Source of the DNA: Chara braunii
Lineage: Eukaryota; Streptophyta; Charophyceae; Charales; Characeae
Length of the DNA: 45,681 nt
NCBI GenBank assembly: GCA_003427395.1
Contig: BFEA01000057.1
Coordinates: 2,828,884 to 2,874,564 of the forward strand
Reading direction: 5' to 3'
In this document: positions 10,402 through 20,654 of the stretch, piece by piece
Position numbering within the stretch: position 1 is the first letter of the stretch
Layout: every line of letters starts with the position of its first letter
The notes under the pieces: model-generated
The model's input: only the letters and a program-made list of their open reading frames with translations
What the model was told of the DNA's origin: nothing
The model's database searches: none
Made by a program: the position numbers and the translations under genes

Positions 10402-10959
10402 TCACGACCATCCAAGGCACATGACACGGTAGTCGACCATGGAGCAGAACTCCTCCCACAAGGTAGGCAGTCCATCCACTGAAAAGACTCCTTGTCTGAG
10501 GTAGGGGTACTCGGTGGGCTCTGTCAACGCCTCAATGTCGATCACCGCAGGAGAGATATACCTCTTTGCCAGACCAATCACATCCAACCAACTCGTGCCA
10601 TTAGTGAGAAGAGAAGGGACTGGAGGCCTAGGATAGTCAGTATAGAGCATAGGCCCGAAGCTGCGGATCAGCGTAGTGCCGCTCTCATCGAGCTCTCTCT
10701 CTCTCTGCTCAAGGTATTCAGTGGTCGAGATCCAGACTGGATCAAAAAGCTCATGAGTCTCCCTGCCCTTCTTCAGGTAAGGCCTCAGGTCGTGGATAGT
10801 GCCATCAGCAAAACTGGTCTGGACAACGAAGATTGACAGATCTCCCTGTCTGAAACCAATGGCACTAACATACCGATAGTGGAATGCCTCTTTGCATGAG
10901 ATTCGATTGAGGTTGGCCAGTACTAACTCACTGACCGGCGTAGACTGAACTGTGCTCAT
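10402..10959 (-). CDS. Hypothetical protein, 185 aa, unknown family
   Basis: The ATG at 10959-10957 opens a 185-residue frame; the frame is open a little further upstream without another ATG. The composition is protein-like: mixed hydrophobic and charged, balanced, with W, Y and C, and a stretch such as FRQGDLSIFVVQTSFADGTI that reads as alternating beta strands. A PRPPVPSLL proline patch lies in the second half. There is no signal peptide or membrane segment. Two further minus-strand ORFs (11093-11392, 11913-12158) lie upstream with the same polarity, separated by short tandem repeats, suggesting one transcription unit or exons of one gene. I recognise no family and assign no function. Confidence 0.4.
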   Translation of the reverse strand: MSTVQSTPVSELVLANLNRISCKEAFHYRYVSAIGFRQGDLSIFVVQTSFADGTIHDLRPYLKKGRETHELFDPVWISTTEYLEQRERELDESGTTLIRSFGPMLYTDYPRPPVPSLLTNGTSWLDVIGLAKRYISPAVIDIEALTEPTEYPYLRQGVFSVDGLPTLWEEFCSMVDYRVMCLGWS

Positions 10960-11092
10960 GAGTACCCTTGCCGGTACAAACTGATTAGATGGTTCTGGAG
11001 AAATGGTTACCAAACTGACTGCTGGAAACTGGTTGCTGAAGACTGATTGCTAGAAACTGATTCCTGATGATTAATTGCTGATTAGATGATTG

Positions 11093-11392
11093 CTAAATGT
11101 TCAAGAATGTGAACCGTTTTTGCACAGAAACAAAACTCTCACGGGTGGTTGCCAAGACCCTCCTCGCCTCCTCAACAGTACCCTCAGAAGTCATGATGGC
11201 ACATAATTTCCCATTCTTGTCGTGTAGAAAATACGTGTACTCGATTCTTGTATGACTTCTCACAAGGGACAGTGCACGTTCCTTCATCACAACAGTCTGT
11301 TGGTTGTACTCCTCGACTGCACTTTCCCTCAAAGTCTCCGCAGTGCTCTGATATAGTGAGCAAGAGACTCTAACCGTGTTGTTACTCTCCAT
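11093..11392 (-). CDS. Small hypothetical protein, 99 aa, shares a domain with the next ORF
   Basis: ATG at 11392-11390. About 45 C-terminal residues (ERALSLVRSHTRIEYTYF, then NGKLCAIMTSE and VEEARRVLA) align with the ORF at 11913-12158 (REHAVQKVKTEKYIEYVTYF, DGKLHSIGSS, VERARVNLA). Both also begin with a short beta-like segment ending in C-S. The predicted layout is strand, long helix, two strands, helix. The duplication supports both frames being or having been coding. Family unknown. Confidence 0.45.
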   Translation of the reverse strand: MESNNTVRVSCSLYQSTAETLRESAVEEYNQQTVVMKERALSLVRSHTRIEYTYFLHDKNGKLCAIMTSEGTVEEARRVLATTRESFVSVQKRFTFLNI

Positions 11393-11439
11393 ACCTTCAT
11401 CGGACTCTCATCACATCAGTTATCACAACTCATAACGGT

Positions 11440-11650
11440 TGACTCTTGGATGATTCGGTTATGAAAGGATGGTACTGAATTGACTGCTGGACTGCTGAAG
11501 GCTGGTTGCTCTCCGTTCTAGAAGACTGATTGCTCGTTGTTCTGGAAACTGAATGCCCGCTGTTCCAAAAAAAAAATTGATTACTCGCTATTCCGGAAAC
11601 TGGACTCTTGTTGTTCTGAAAGTTTAATTACTTGCTGTTTTCTGAATATT
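11440..11650. repeat. Degenerate ~33-bp tandem repeats (ATTGCT/GAAACTG type)
   Basis: Recurrent blocks such as GACTGATTGCTCGTTGTTCT followed by GGAAACTG run through this interval. A related block (CTGATTGCTAGAAACTGATT) lies at about 11020-11090. These arrays separate the three small minus-strand ORFs. Confidence 0.55.
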
Positions 11651-11678
11651 GTTCCTTAAGTGTTGCTTTTGAAGACTG

Positions 11679-11796
11679 AGTCTGAATGTTAGATCTGCAT
11701 GTCGGGTCTGAATGCTGAGTCTGAATGTTGAATCTGCATGTCGAATCTGAATGTTGAGTCTGAATGTTAGATCTGCATGTCAAGGAATGTTGGGTA
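11679..11796. repeat. 39-bp tandem repeat, three copies
   Basis: Each unit reads GAGTCTGAATGTT(A/G)(G/A)ATCTGCATGTC followed by a variant of GGGTCTGAATGCT. The period is about 39 bp. The last unit decays after GCATGTCAAGG. Confidence 0.75.
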
Positions 11797-11912
11797 CCAA
11801 CTGAACGATGAAAGTCATCCGGACGCCTCCCGATTGGGCGTTAGCACGATGAGTCACGAAGTTGTTGGTTCTCGTGTCCCGGTAAAAATGGTGACTCAGA
11901 TATTACTTGGGT

Positions 11913-12158
11913 TCACGCGAGGTTTACTCTAGCTCGCTCCACACTCTCTAGTGAGGAGCCAATACTGTGCAGCTTGCCATCAGACCCGTAGAAATAAGTC
12001 ACATACTCAATGTATTTCTCTGTTTTTACCTTCTGAACTGCATGTTCGCGCTGGACCTGCCTATGGGAGACCATATCCAGGCACGCCTCCTCTTGCCACC
12101 CCCTTTTCTTATCCCTATCAGAACTGCACTTTACAACTAGCAGCTCACTGTCCTTCAT
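11913..12158 (-). CDS. Small hypothetical protein, 81 aa, paralogous domain
   Basis: I start at the ATG 12158-12156; the frame is open to 12188. The region K-T-E-K-Y-I-E-Y-V-T-Y-F with DGKLHSIGSSLESVERARVN repeats the C-terminal half of the 99-aa ORF at 11093-11392, with the IEY-TYF, (N/D)GKL, VE-AR and LA positions conserved. A lysine/arginine-rich segment (DRDKKRG) precedes it. There is no membrane or signal segment. Unknown family; possibly an exon. Confidence 0.4.
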   Translation of the reverse strand: MKDSELLVVKCSSDRDKKRGWQEEACLDMVSHRQVQREHAVQKVKTEKYIEYVTYFYGSDGKLHSIGSSLESVERARVNLA

Positions 12159-12189
12159 GTCTTCCCAACAGTCTAGGTTGCTAGACACT

Positions 12190-15040
12190 GATTAGAGTGC
12201 TCCTCTCCGTTTGTGGCGGGTTGTAATCAGATCAAATCTGGCTCGTTTGATTTACACCTATGAGTGGGGTTGACAGATAAGCGTCGAGCTTACGCTTCAG
12301 ATTATCAGAGCCTGACNGACAACCCTTCACCTTNTGTTTTTACTGCATTACTACTCAACTGGGTAACCAATTGGTATACTGGACGTAGGTGTCCTTTTGT
12401 CTTAGAGATATAATAGCCGAATCTGAGTCAATGGACTGAGGACCTTACCAACCCAATTCTACCGACAGTTCCCTGGCCCTGCCAATCTGAACGAGCACTT
12501 AATTTTCCCTTTAGCAGATGATAGACTCTTGGTCTAGACTCGCCGACAAGTTGGATCAAGGCCCATGACAGAGCGTTATTAGCGAACCTCTCCTCTCAGT
12601 TATCAGATTTCCGGTTGATCCTCGGAAAACTAGAGATCAGGGGTTCTGAAAAATGCCCTCCCCTCGTCCGTGATAAGCCAATGTCCCAAACCGCCAAGAC
12701 TTAAATTAATTGGTCTATGGTTTGTATCTTTTAACGACCAGAGGTGGTTGGCGCGGCCCATGAACTTACAGAATCAGCTTACTCACTAATTGGACACAGG
12801 AAAGTCCTTCACTTGCAGATTACTCTTAGATAACTCAAGTCACAAGGGCTCGTTCTCAGAGCGGATGACGATTCGTAGGCGGGCTGAGCTCTTTCTTTGA
12901 TTTTCGATAATGGATAGTTTTGAAAAGTCACTCACAGACTGACCCTTTCACACTTAGCAGCAGTTCAAGATATTCTCGCTTTCAGGGAGGCAACATACCA
13001 ATCAGTCATGCTGATCTCTCCGTCTCAGCAGCGCAAACCAAGTTAAACCATCCTTGAACTCGTCACCGGCCTATTGAGAACTCAGGGCACTTGACCCAGG
13101 CTGAACCTGGCTCATTGGGTTGACTTGCACGACTATTCTATTCTCAACACGAGGAGCCTATGGTGTAATTCCCTTTCCTTGCCTGGGAACCGTGAGCGTG
13201 AATGGATGCGTGCTCCGGTTATGACACTTCTCCCTGTGAGACCAGGCCTGTGCTCGAAGAAAGAACCCAAGAGCATAGAGTTGCCGAGGACAAGCCTCTT
13301 CCAAGCTCAGCAAAGAAGTTTTGGGTCCCGACTGACGTTTACAATAGCGCGGCCTGCATAAGTAGAGCTAATACTCGCTCACTATACCTCATGTGTTCTC
13401 TATCCACTTACTATAGGAGTCTCAGTGCAAATTATTGACGATGCACGCCCCTGACCGTACACATCTTTCTTTCTCTACAACTCACGTATAACACAGTCCC
13501 CTCACACGTCGTTACTTTACCCGATAACCATACGGACCAGAGGTGCATGTTATCACAGTTTATATGCAAACAGGGACACCGCCTTTCAATCACCATCAAG
13601 TAGGAGTTTTGCAAGGAGGTAAGAAATTCGTCTTAACACTATCTTCCTTTTCCCCATAGGACATATTGAGAACGGGTATGATTAAGCATCAATCCTTTGA
13701 TCTCATGGTCACGCTGAATCAAATCACCGATACTAGGCCTACCCCCTCTTTAGGGAAGATTGTCCAACTCTAATCACAACAAGATTGGTTTTGCCAACAC
13801 TCCCTACTTATGAAAGATGCAAAGACGTCATTAATGCTTCAATCAATCTTAACGAGTTTTTCCCAGCTTAGGCTCATTCACTCTATTAGCAGCGAGAGTC
13901 TAGCTGGAAAGGAGAACAGGAAGAATAAGAAAAAGAAATTTAAACAGTACTCAAGAAGGGGTGACTTTTGGTTCCACTGCAACGCGGATCATTATTCCCT
14001 GTATTCGCCAATCAAACACCACCTTACGCAAGGTAATCCATGCTCCCAGACTTTCTTGTTACTCATGACCCGACCAGTAGCTATGATACACATAGGTGAG
14101 CAGCGTAGCTCGCAGAATCCCACAAACGAAAGTGACATCGCAAGGAAAAATGACGACTCTAGTTAGTCAGCTTTAGAGATTACTCAGTCTCGTCTTACTC
14201 ACCCTCGTAAACTCACCCCTGCTACGTACAGCCCCTAAGGCTAATACTTACTTGAAGTCCCCTTTTTTTGAGCTTTGCACCTTGCTTGCTTTGCGGAGGA
14301 CGTCACTGTCGGTTGCCCAAATACAGTCACCTACATTCCCACTTTCGCTGTTCATTTCCACCAGGATCGATCCTGTACTGCCACATCAGGGGCGGTTGGA
14401 GTGGTTATCACGCACCCACGCCAGCAACGTCATCAGACGCATTTACCCTCGCCTTCTCGAGAAACTCAACCGTCACATCCGTTCATCACACATCAGAGCG
14501 AATGAATATCACCACCTTTTGGCTTACAGGCCGCCACTTCACGGCTCACAGGAGTGCGTCCTATTCAGCGAGGCGAAAGATCATTCATCGTAGCAAACGA
14601 CGCTGACCGAAATCAAGATTCTACCCACTACACTCGTCTTTCTCCCGCAGTCCACAGCGGTGAGGCATCTTTGCCAGTAGAAGCGTGCCGAAGCACTTTC
14701 TAGCAGAAATCAAGTTGACAGGCACTTACTAAGTGTGGTTCGTGAAAACTAGTTGCGTCTCTCACGCTGAACCAGACCCACTCTTACTCACTTCTCTCGA
14801 GCGCTTGCACCGTAGTTTGCTCAACGAGCGAGCAAGAAGTGCTTCGAGACCGACCACTTCCAGAGGAAACGAGCAAGAAGATACTGAGACAGCTCACTTG
14901 GATGAATGCCCAAGAAGCCACGAGGGCTGGTCACTCTGGCGAAACGCAGAGGCTCGCCACGGCTCATCAGCCACAAGGCGTCCTGTGCGAGTGTGAAGGC
15001 AAAAAAAAAGTTGACGAGTAAGTCATGGAGGCTCGCCGCG
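12190..15040. other. Long stretch without a recognised gene; two ambiguous bases
   Basis: N at 12317 and 12334 marks unresolved bases. I see no domain in any frame. Frames such as 13810-14166 and 14252-14593 (plus) lack homology that I can identify and overlap frames on other strands. From about 14830 a repeated phrase appears (GAGGCTCGCC-CGGCT at 14949-14966 and 15028-15045). Confidence 0.4.
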
Positions 15041-15348
15041 GCTTATTGGTCACGACGCACTCTGAGCACACATAGAGATAAGGGTTGAAACCGAAGCAGA
15101 CGCTGCAGTCTGGGCACCTCCCTCTCGCTCGAACACACTGCCGGTTACGATCACTTCTCTGGCTCGTCGCACACGCTGCAGTTCAGCTAACATCACCATC
15201 TCAGTACGCGCACTCAAATGCTCTTGCTCCACATTCTTGCGCATAGCCTGCTGTGCATGCTGTGTTGACGTCAACCTTCTCTTCCCCCTTTCACGCGTTG
15301 ACCTTCTCTCTCTCTCTCTCTCACGACACCTGTCCCGAGTACCACGCG

Positions 15349-15870
15349 TCACACCCGTCCTTTCCCTCTGCCTTGTCTCTCTCCCGTTCCGCGGCCTCTG
15401 GGCGTTAATTGACGAGAACTGGCCTCGGTTCCTCCTTCCCCTGGGTCTACCGCCCGGTGGTGCTTCTGGATCTCCCCTGGTCTGTTCCAGGACCTGAGAT
15501 CCGTCTCTCGATCTGCATCGCTCATTTCACTTTCCCCTCCAGAGTCCCTGTCCTGGTGGATCTGTTCCAGATCTGTCGTGTCCATCGAGGTCTCAGTCTC
15601 GTGATAGGCCACCGTTATCCGTAGCCTTGCCGTCACTCCGTCTCGCCTGCAGTGTCTCTCAGCCCGGTCTCTTGCCTCCGAAATCGCGTCCTGTAACTTC
15701 GAGTTAGTCCGCATTTCCCCTTCTCTCGCTCCCTCCACGTTGATCTTCAGTACTAACTCATCTCCACCGTCATAGTTGAGTATGACGGTAATCCAGGGCC
15801 CTTCCCCGGACACTGGCTTCCAACGGGCCTGGTGGTACCAGTACCCGTGCCTGTACCCATGCAGTGCCAT
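15349..15870 (-). CDS. Hypothetical basic/RG-rich protein, 173 aa
   Basis: ATG at 15870-15868; the frame is open slightly upstream. The first half is structured-looking (GPWITVILNYDGG, ELVLKINVEG, then a helical segment KLQDAISEARDRAERHCRRD, then ARLRITVAYHETE). The second half is charged and low complexity, ending in an RG-rich tail (RGRGTGERQGRGKGRV). A beta-helix-beta core with an RG tail would suit nucleic-acid binding, but that is speculation. It lies on the same strand as the three small ORFs at 10.4-12.2 kb. No family recognised. Confidence 0.35.
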   Translation of the reverse strand: MALHGYRHGYWYHQARWKPVSGEGPWITVILNYDGGDELVLKINVEGAREGEMRTNSKLQDAISEARDRAERHCRRDGVTARLRITVAYHETETSMDTTDLEQIHQDRDSGGESEMSDADRETDLRSWNRPGEIQKHHRAVDPGEGGTEASSRQLTPRGRGTGERQGRGKGRV

Positions 15871-16515
15871 AGTCAGACTCAGTACTATGGCCTCCACGCA
15901 ACACTAAGCCGTCCACACGGAATAGCACACCAACTGGCAATACACACGCAGGCCAGTAGCTTGCTATAGCCGCAACCACCTCCCAGCAAGCCTCAGTTTC
16001 CGGCACGCTGAGAGCGATTCTCTGTCCAGCACAACATGTCCCCAGCTCTGAGGTTGTCCCAACAGGGCGCTACGATGAAACTCAAACCCCCAGAGCAGCA
16101 ACTGTGCCTGACATTCATGACGTGCCTAACACTCGGCTCTATCACTTTTTCTTTATAAGCTCGTTGCCCGCCAGGGTCCCTGTGCTCTAAACGGTAGGTT
16201 CTGCCAAGATCTTTTCCCGAAGGGTAAGGACAAATTCAGAATTAGAAAGAAAATTAATTAACTCCCGAAGTTATTTCCAGTCTGGACCCTAACTATCAGG
16301 CGGAGTTCCATTCCAGCACCGTTCATGATTACTGCCAAAGACTCAGACCGTCGGTCCCATAACGGGATACCGATTGGTGGTTCTTCCCCTTGAAAGCCTA
16401 CAATTCGGACTACAATATCCGGGTGCCTGCGTCCGATGGCAAGGAGGGGGCTTATGACCCTCCTCAGGGGTGATAAGCCTCCTACCGATGCGGCCGCGGG
16501 TCGCCCTCCTTTTGG

Positions 16516-16700
16516 GGTCTTACCACACGGCACCAGGTCGGAAACCACCCGCAGACAGGACTCGTAAGGCCGGCCTACTTTGGCCGTGGACCGCTAGCTC
16601 GAAATTCAAACCGTTGGCCTTCCCGCGAAAGGACAGGCTAACAGGTAGAAATTCAAAAGTAGAAAACTAAGTAATAATAATAATAATAATAATGATGATG
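16516..16700 (+). repeat. SINE-like unit 1 with (TAA)n tail
   Basis: It shares with units 2 and 3 a module containing a B-box-like GCTCGAAATTC (16597-16607), then CCGTTGGCCTTCCCGCGAAA and GGACAGG, and ends in TAA repeats (16671-16692) running into GATGATG. A tRNA-like B box, a short body and a simple-repeat tail are hallmarks of tRNA-derived SINEs. The A box is not clear. Confidence 0.5.
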
Positions 16701-16879
16701 ACCACAGAAAAAAAAGGAAAGGGAAAGGAAAAGACTGTGTCCTAAGAACCTCTTCGTGCATCAGCCTCATCTGAACCACACCCTGGACTTCACACACAAG
16801 TCTGAGATTCCATTTTCCTTCTTTTCCTATTTCCTTTCTTTTCTTTCTTTTTTCTTTCGTTCTCACCATACCTGCCTCT

Positions 16880-17064
16880 TAACGTGGCCATCGGGGTCCG
16901 CGCGGTTCAGACAAGCAGGCCTGATACAGATGACTTACGAAAGACCGGTAAGGCTCAGACCATAGGATCGCGGCTGCAGTCTGAAAACCCGAACCGGCAA
17001 CCTTCCCCATGAAGTGACAGGTTGACGGTCGGGAACTGAAAATGGGGGAACTAAATAATAGCAA

Positions 17065-17116
<52 letters not shown>
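16880..17116 (+). repeat. SINE-like unit 2 with (TAC)n tail
   Basis: The body contains GTCTGAAAACCCGAACCGG (B-box position, 16979-16997), then CAACCTTCCCCATGAAGTGA and CAGGTTGACGG, matching units 1 and 3. The tail is about 17 TAC repeats (17064-17116). The neighbouring copies carry different tail motifs. Confidence 0.5.
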
Positions 17117-17117
<1 letters not shown>

Positions 17118-17174
17118 ATAATAGCAGAAAGAAAAAGTGGCGCTTAAAAGTTTGGCCCACCGTATCTGACCTGC

Positions 17175-17362
17175 AGTACAGTTGTTGGGCCCTACCGAGC
17201 GGAACCTAGACACTCAACCCGGTACAGGTGATATTCGAGGGGTTGTGCCCGCCTAGACTGCAATACCACCGCTCAAGTTCGAAACCCAGTCCTGTCGGCC
17301 TTCCCTCGAAACAACATGCAGGTCAAGGAAGGCAAACAGGAAATAATGATAACAATAAACAG
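17175..17362 (+). repeat. SINE-like unit 3
   Basis: The best B box of the three, GTTCGAAACCC (17277-17287), is followed by CCTGTCGGCCTTCCCTCGAA, ACAACATGCAGG and an AATAATGATAACAATA tail. The upstream part (GGGCCCTACCGAGCGGAACC) aligns loosely with unit 2. Confidence 0.5.
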
Positions 17363-17399
17363 TTAAAAATAACAAAGAAATTGGACGCAACGATAACTA

Positions 17400-18580
17400 G
17401 GATTCAAAGATCATCTGATTCCCCCTGAACTAAAGCTAGTAGTCCAACCACATTAATTAGACCTCCGATTTTCTATTTTTTCTTTTCTTGTTGCTTTTTG
17501 TTTAGCTTTCTGCTCTTTTGACTGCTGTCAGTATCATGCACCTGACCCATAACTTGTACAGGGACGCTTGGCGCGCAGTTGAAAAGACTGAGCCCTCCCT
17601 CTCACTTTCGCGTCCCAGGGCGAACCCGGCGGCTACCACGGTCACAGGCCGGTAGTGCTCTGCTGTACAGCAGGGCGCCGAGTCTGCGTGGACCAATGGA
17701 AGTCCTGTGGCGCACCCCTTTTGCTGAGGGCTACGCCACCAGGACCGGTCCGCGCCGGGAACAGCCCAGGTACCAGACCTATAGCACGAGGTGAGCCTAG
17801 GAAGCAGTAGGCCGGAACAAGGAGTTGACACTGAGCGAGGATCTGGTACACAAAGGAGGGCCGGAACACCGTGCCCTCCGACAACGGACCCGTCAAACGA
17901 GGCGCGCACTCTAGGTCCTTGACTGCCATAACGGCCATTAAATCCGACGTCACGTCCAAGTCAACAGCACGCCGAAGCATAAAAGGTAATAGAAATACGA
18001 CGCTAAAATGAATTATTTAGAAAAGGTCACCGCCAATCAGGCGCCTCCGTCGGCCAAACCAATGGGGATAGCCCCGCCGGGCCCTCGACCCCTCGGTCCC
18101 CTCGCACCACTCTGATATTCCCGCGCCGCCACCGCCCGTTCTCGATCCTTGGATCTCTTTGATGAAAACCGGACGCCGTAATCGCTAGTGCTAGGCCCAA
18201 GTCTGGGTCTTGCTCTGACGGACGCCTAAATAAACGGACACCGCGACGCGCGGACCTAATGAAAACACTTTAAAGCCTCCTCGTTGCCGATGTCGTTCTC
18301 CGCACGTACGCATGGTTCGTAGGCGAGCACATCAATCAATGAGACATAATTTTTTTAATCCTATTTTGATCAGAAATAAAAGATCTGGCCGGCGACCAAC
18401 ACTGACTTTCACGATCATCAAAGGAAAGGCAGATCACTCACGCCTTAAGTCTGCGCACCCACACACTCTCTACTCTAGTCAACCGTCCAATCAAAGCAAA
18501 CCATAGACCCAGTCGCACCTCACGCGGTATACCTAAACTTTAAATCAAGCTTATTTTCTGTTACTCGCAAAAAAAACAGG
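17400..18580. other. Right part of the insert, no recognised gene
   Basis: Overlapping frames occur on both strands at 17502-17980, but none has a recognisable domain. 18.0-18.3 kb is GC-rich, then AT-rich to the terminus. No copy of the left terminus (2981 onward) is present, arguing against an ordinary LTR here. Confidence 0.4.
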
Positions 18581-18584
18581 GCGG

Positions 18585-18602
18585 ATACCCTTGTAAGGGT
18601 AT
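18585..18602. other. Perfect 8-bp hairpin next to the insert's right terminus
   Basis: ATACCCTT-GT-AAGGGTAT, ending 11 nt before the terminal CA. Its position is reminiscent of Helitron 3' hairpins, but the CTRR end and A/T insertion preference are absent and a target duplication is present. Confidence 0.6.
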
Positions 18603-18613
18603 TTGCACCGACA

Positions 18614-18618
18614 TCAGT
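18614..18618. repeat. Target site duplication TCAGT, right copy
   Basis: Partner of 2976-2980. Directly to its right the minus-strand pol frame resumes as ...F-N-L-R-T. Confidence 0.85.
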
Positions 18619-20111
18619 CCTCAAATTGAAGAACCTTCCCAACAGATAGTGTCTTCAGTGGACAAGTGCTTCTTGGAGGGCATAAGTTCCCTTTCATAGG
18701 TGGATTTAGCCAACTTCTTTGATGGCATCTTCTTACTCATGTACTCGATCGGCCTCAACTTCTTCCATTCCTGCTGAGCCAGCATTGCGCGAATGCCATA
18801 TTGGCTTGCGTCAGTGGTCACAACGAATGGCTTCTCAGGATCGGGAACCATGAGAACCTCATGGTGCGTGAGAGCATGCTTCAATCGCTTGAAAGCAACT
18901 TCACACTTATAAGTCCGCTCCCATGATGTGTCAAGGCGAGTTAGATCCGTTAAAGGGTTGGCCACCGTGCTATAGCTCTTTACAAAGTTGTGGTAGTAGC
19001 TACACATTCCTAAGAAAGATCTGACCTCGGTCACAGACTGAGGTCGTGGGCAGTCACTAATGCTAGCCACCTTGGCATCTTCAGGCCTTATCCCATCCGC
19101 GAGTATCTCATGACCCACGTACAAGATTTTGGTGCGATCGAACTCGCATTTCTTTGAGTTGATCTTATACTTCTATTGTCGCAGGAGTGAAAGTACAGTT
19201 TCAAAATGTTGGGCATGCTCCTCGACTGTTCTACTAAAGATACGTATGTCATCGAAGTACATGACGATGGACTTATCTAAGTAGTCATGGAATATCCTAT
19301 TCATGGCGTGCTGGAATGTACCCGACGCATTGCAAAGGCCAAAGGGCATCACCACAAGCTAGTACAGACCGTACCTGGTCTGAAATGCGGTTTCTGTTGG
19401 TCCTCTAGTTTAATGGCAATTTGATGGTAGCCAGACTTTTAAGTCTATCTTAGGTTGTATTTACATCCCTGCACCCTATCCAAAAGGTCATCTATGCGCT
19501 GTAGAGGCTTTGCGTTCTTCGCAGTTATGGCATTGAGGCCTCTATAATCAATGCACATCCTCAGTGTCCCCCCCTTCTTCGGGACAAATAGGACAGGTGA
19601 GCCGAAGGGGGAGGTGCTAGGCCGTATCCAACCCTTCTATATAAGCTCTTTCATTTGTCGCCTTAGTTCTTCGAACTCGGTTGGTGTCATCCTATAGATC
19701 CTTCCTTTGGGTATCTTGCTCTCCGAAACTATCTCTATGGCATGGACAAACCTCCCGTTCTACAACTCCTCAAGGCTCCTCAAACAGATCAGGGTACTTT
19801 GCGACGACATTTTCTATCTCTGGGGGTGTTTTAATGACCTCCCCTTTCTCAGAGACAAAAACTAAGTACATACATTCCTCTTGGTTTTGTTTATAATAAT
19901 TACAGAAGGCAAATGCGAACATACACCCGTAAGTGTCTATCAGACTACTAGCTTTATACTTGGCAAGTCTAACTGTCCTCTTTTCCAGTAGTACATGCTT
20001 AAGTACCTTTCGTACATACCTAACAACATATCAAAAGGCAAGTCGTCGCTAACAAGGAATGAAATTTTATGATTCAGTTCCCCACCTCCATAATAGATTG
20101 TCCAGACTACG
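18619..20111 (-). pseudogene. Element A pol: reverse transcriptase and start of RNase H
   Basis: Reading leftwards: the RT fingers ([19 protein letters not shown]), [11 protein letters not shown], a motif A region broken by an extra A in a homopolymer (KIDL...SGYHQ), then MPFGLCNASGTFQHAMN and the catalytic box VMYFDDIRIFS, where YLDD is usual for Ty3. The connection segment follows (EVRSFLGMCSYYHNFV), then the RNase H start FVVTTDASQYG and STYEREL. Near 18650 a TGG-to-TGA stop precedes RHYLLGRFFNLRT, after which the 15.6-kb insert begins. Several other stops and frameshifts make it non-functional. Confidence 0.9.
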
Positions 20112-20654
20112 TCAGACTACATCCTTGATGTAGTCATCAACAACTATGCGCTCTCTGTTGGCTAAGGTAGAGGCTATAGATCTACCTAAGCGCTGCACCC
20201 AGTCCCCTAAGCGCAGTCTTTCAAAGCAGTCGCGACTTATGAAGTTTCGCATGGAGCCGATGTCTACGAAGGCACCACATTTGCGGCCACCTACACCGAC
20301 TTCCACAACGAAGTGCTCTCCTCTAGGACCTCTACTTAGCGCCACCCAAGACTCGCGAGGGTCCCTTGCGGACCACTCACTTTGCAAGTCTTCTAAGACC
20401 TCAGACACATCCAACGAATAGAGTATCGTTGGGTCATGATGCATATGTGGGGTGACTAAAGAGTCTATAGCTTCGGCCAACTCTTGAAGTGGGGAGGGTA
20501 CATCACCCACTTCGTCAGGAGTAGAATCAGCTATAACTTCTACTGGCCCGATGTGTTTTCTGAGTTGGAGCTCGTAGAAGCCCCACCATGGGAAGAAGAA
20601 ATCCCAAAAACACCTTTGGGAGGTATCTTCTGCGATACCTTCGCGTTCTTGCAT
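20112..20654 (-). pseudogene. Element A pol start: retroviral-type aspartic protease
   Basis: This frame overlaps the end of gag by about 100 nt in the -1 frame. After a linker (HIGPVEVIADSTPDEVGDVP), it reaches KCGAFVDIGSMRNFISRDCF, in which D-I-G-S is the protease active-site motif (D-S/T-G usual), followed by LANRERIVVDDYI. Element C shows the same linker in the same relative frame. The frame ends at 20112, well short of RT, where the sequence is broken. Confidence 0.8.

Larger units (their letters stand above)
2981..18613. mobile_element. 15.6-kb insertion of unknown class in element A pol
   Basis: The boundaries are exact because the target is a known coding sequence: element A pol is interrupted between the T-D codons of its RNase H domain and flanked by TCAGT. 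Termini are (T)GTCGAGC on the left and GCACCGACA on the right, a short inverted TGTCG at most. I find no long terminal direct or inverted repeat and no recognisable transposase, RT, integrase, helicase or polymerase. The content is a TATA-containing left end, tandem repeats (4.77-5.34 kb), a stem-loop array (5.60-6.32 kb), three small ORFs (10.4-12.2 kb), SINE-like units (16.5-17.4 kb) and a terminal hairpin. It may be a non-autonomous LTR element with lost or diverged LTRs, a large DNA transposon, or several nested insertions. Confidence 0.8.

Noticed and set aside
12317-12334. N bases as a biological feature
   Set aside because: Single ambiguous calls from assembly.
16258-16548. 96-aa minus-strand frame as a gene
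   Set aside because: No ATG near its start, no family, and it runs into the SINE-like unit.
2981-18613. Calling the insert a Helitron or an ordinary LTR retrotransposon
   Set aside because: A 5-bp duplication and lack of CTRR argue against Helitron; no terminal direct repeats, primer site or pol genes were found for an LTR element.
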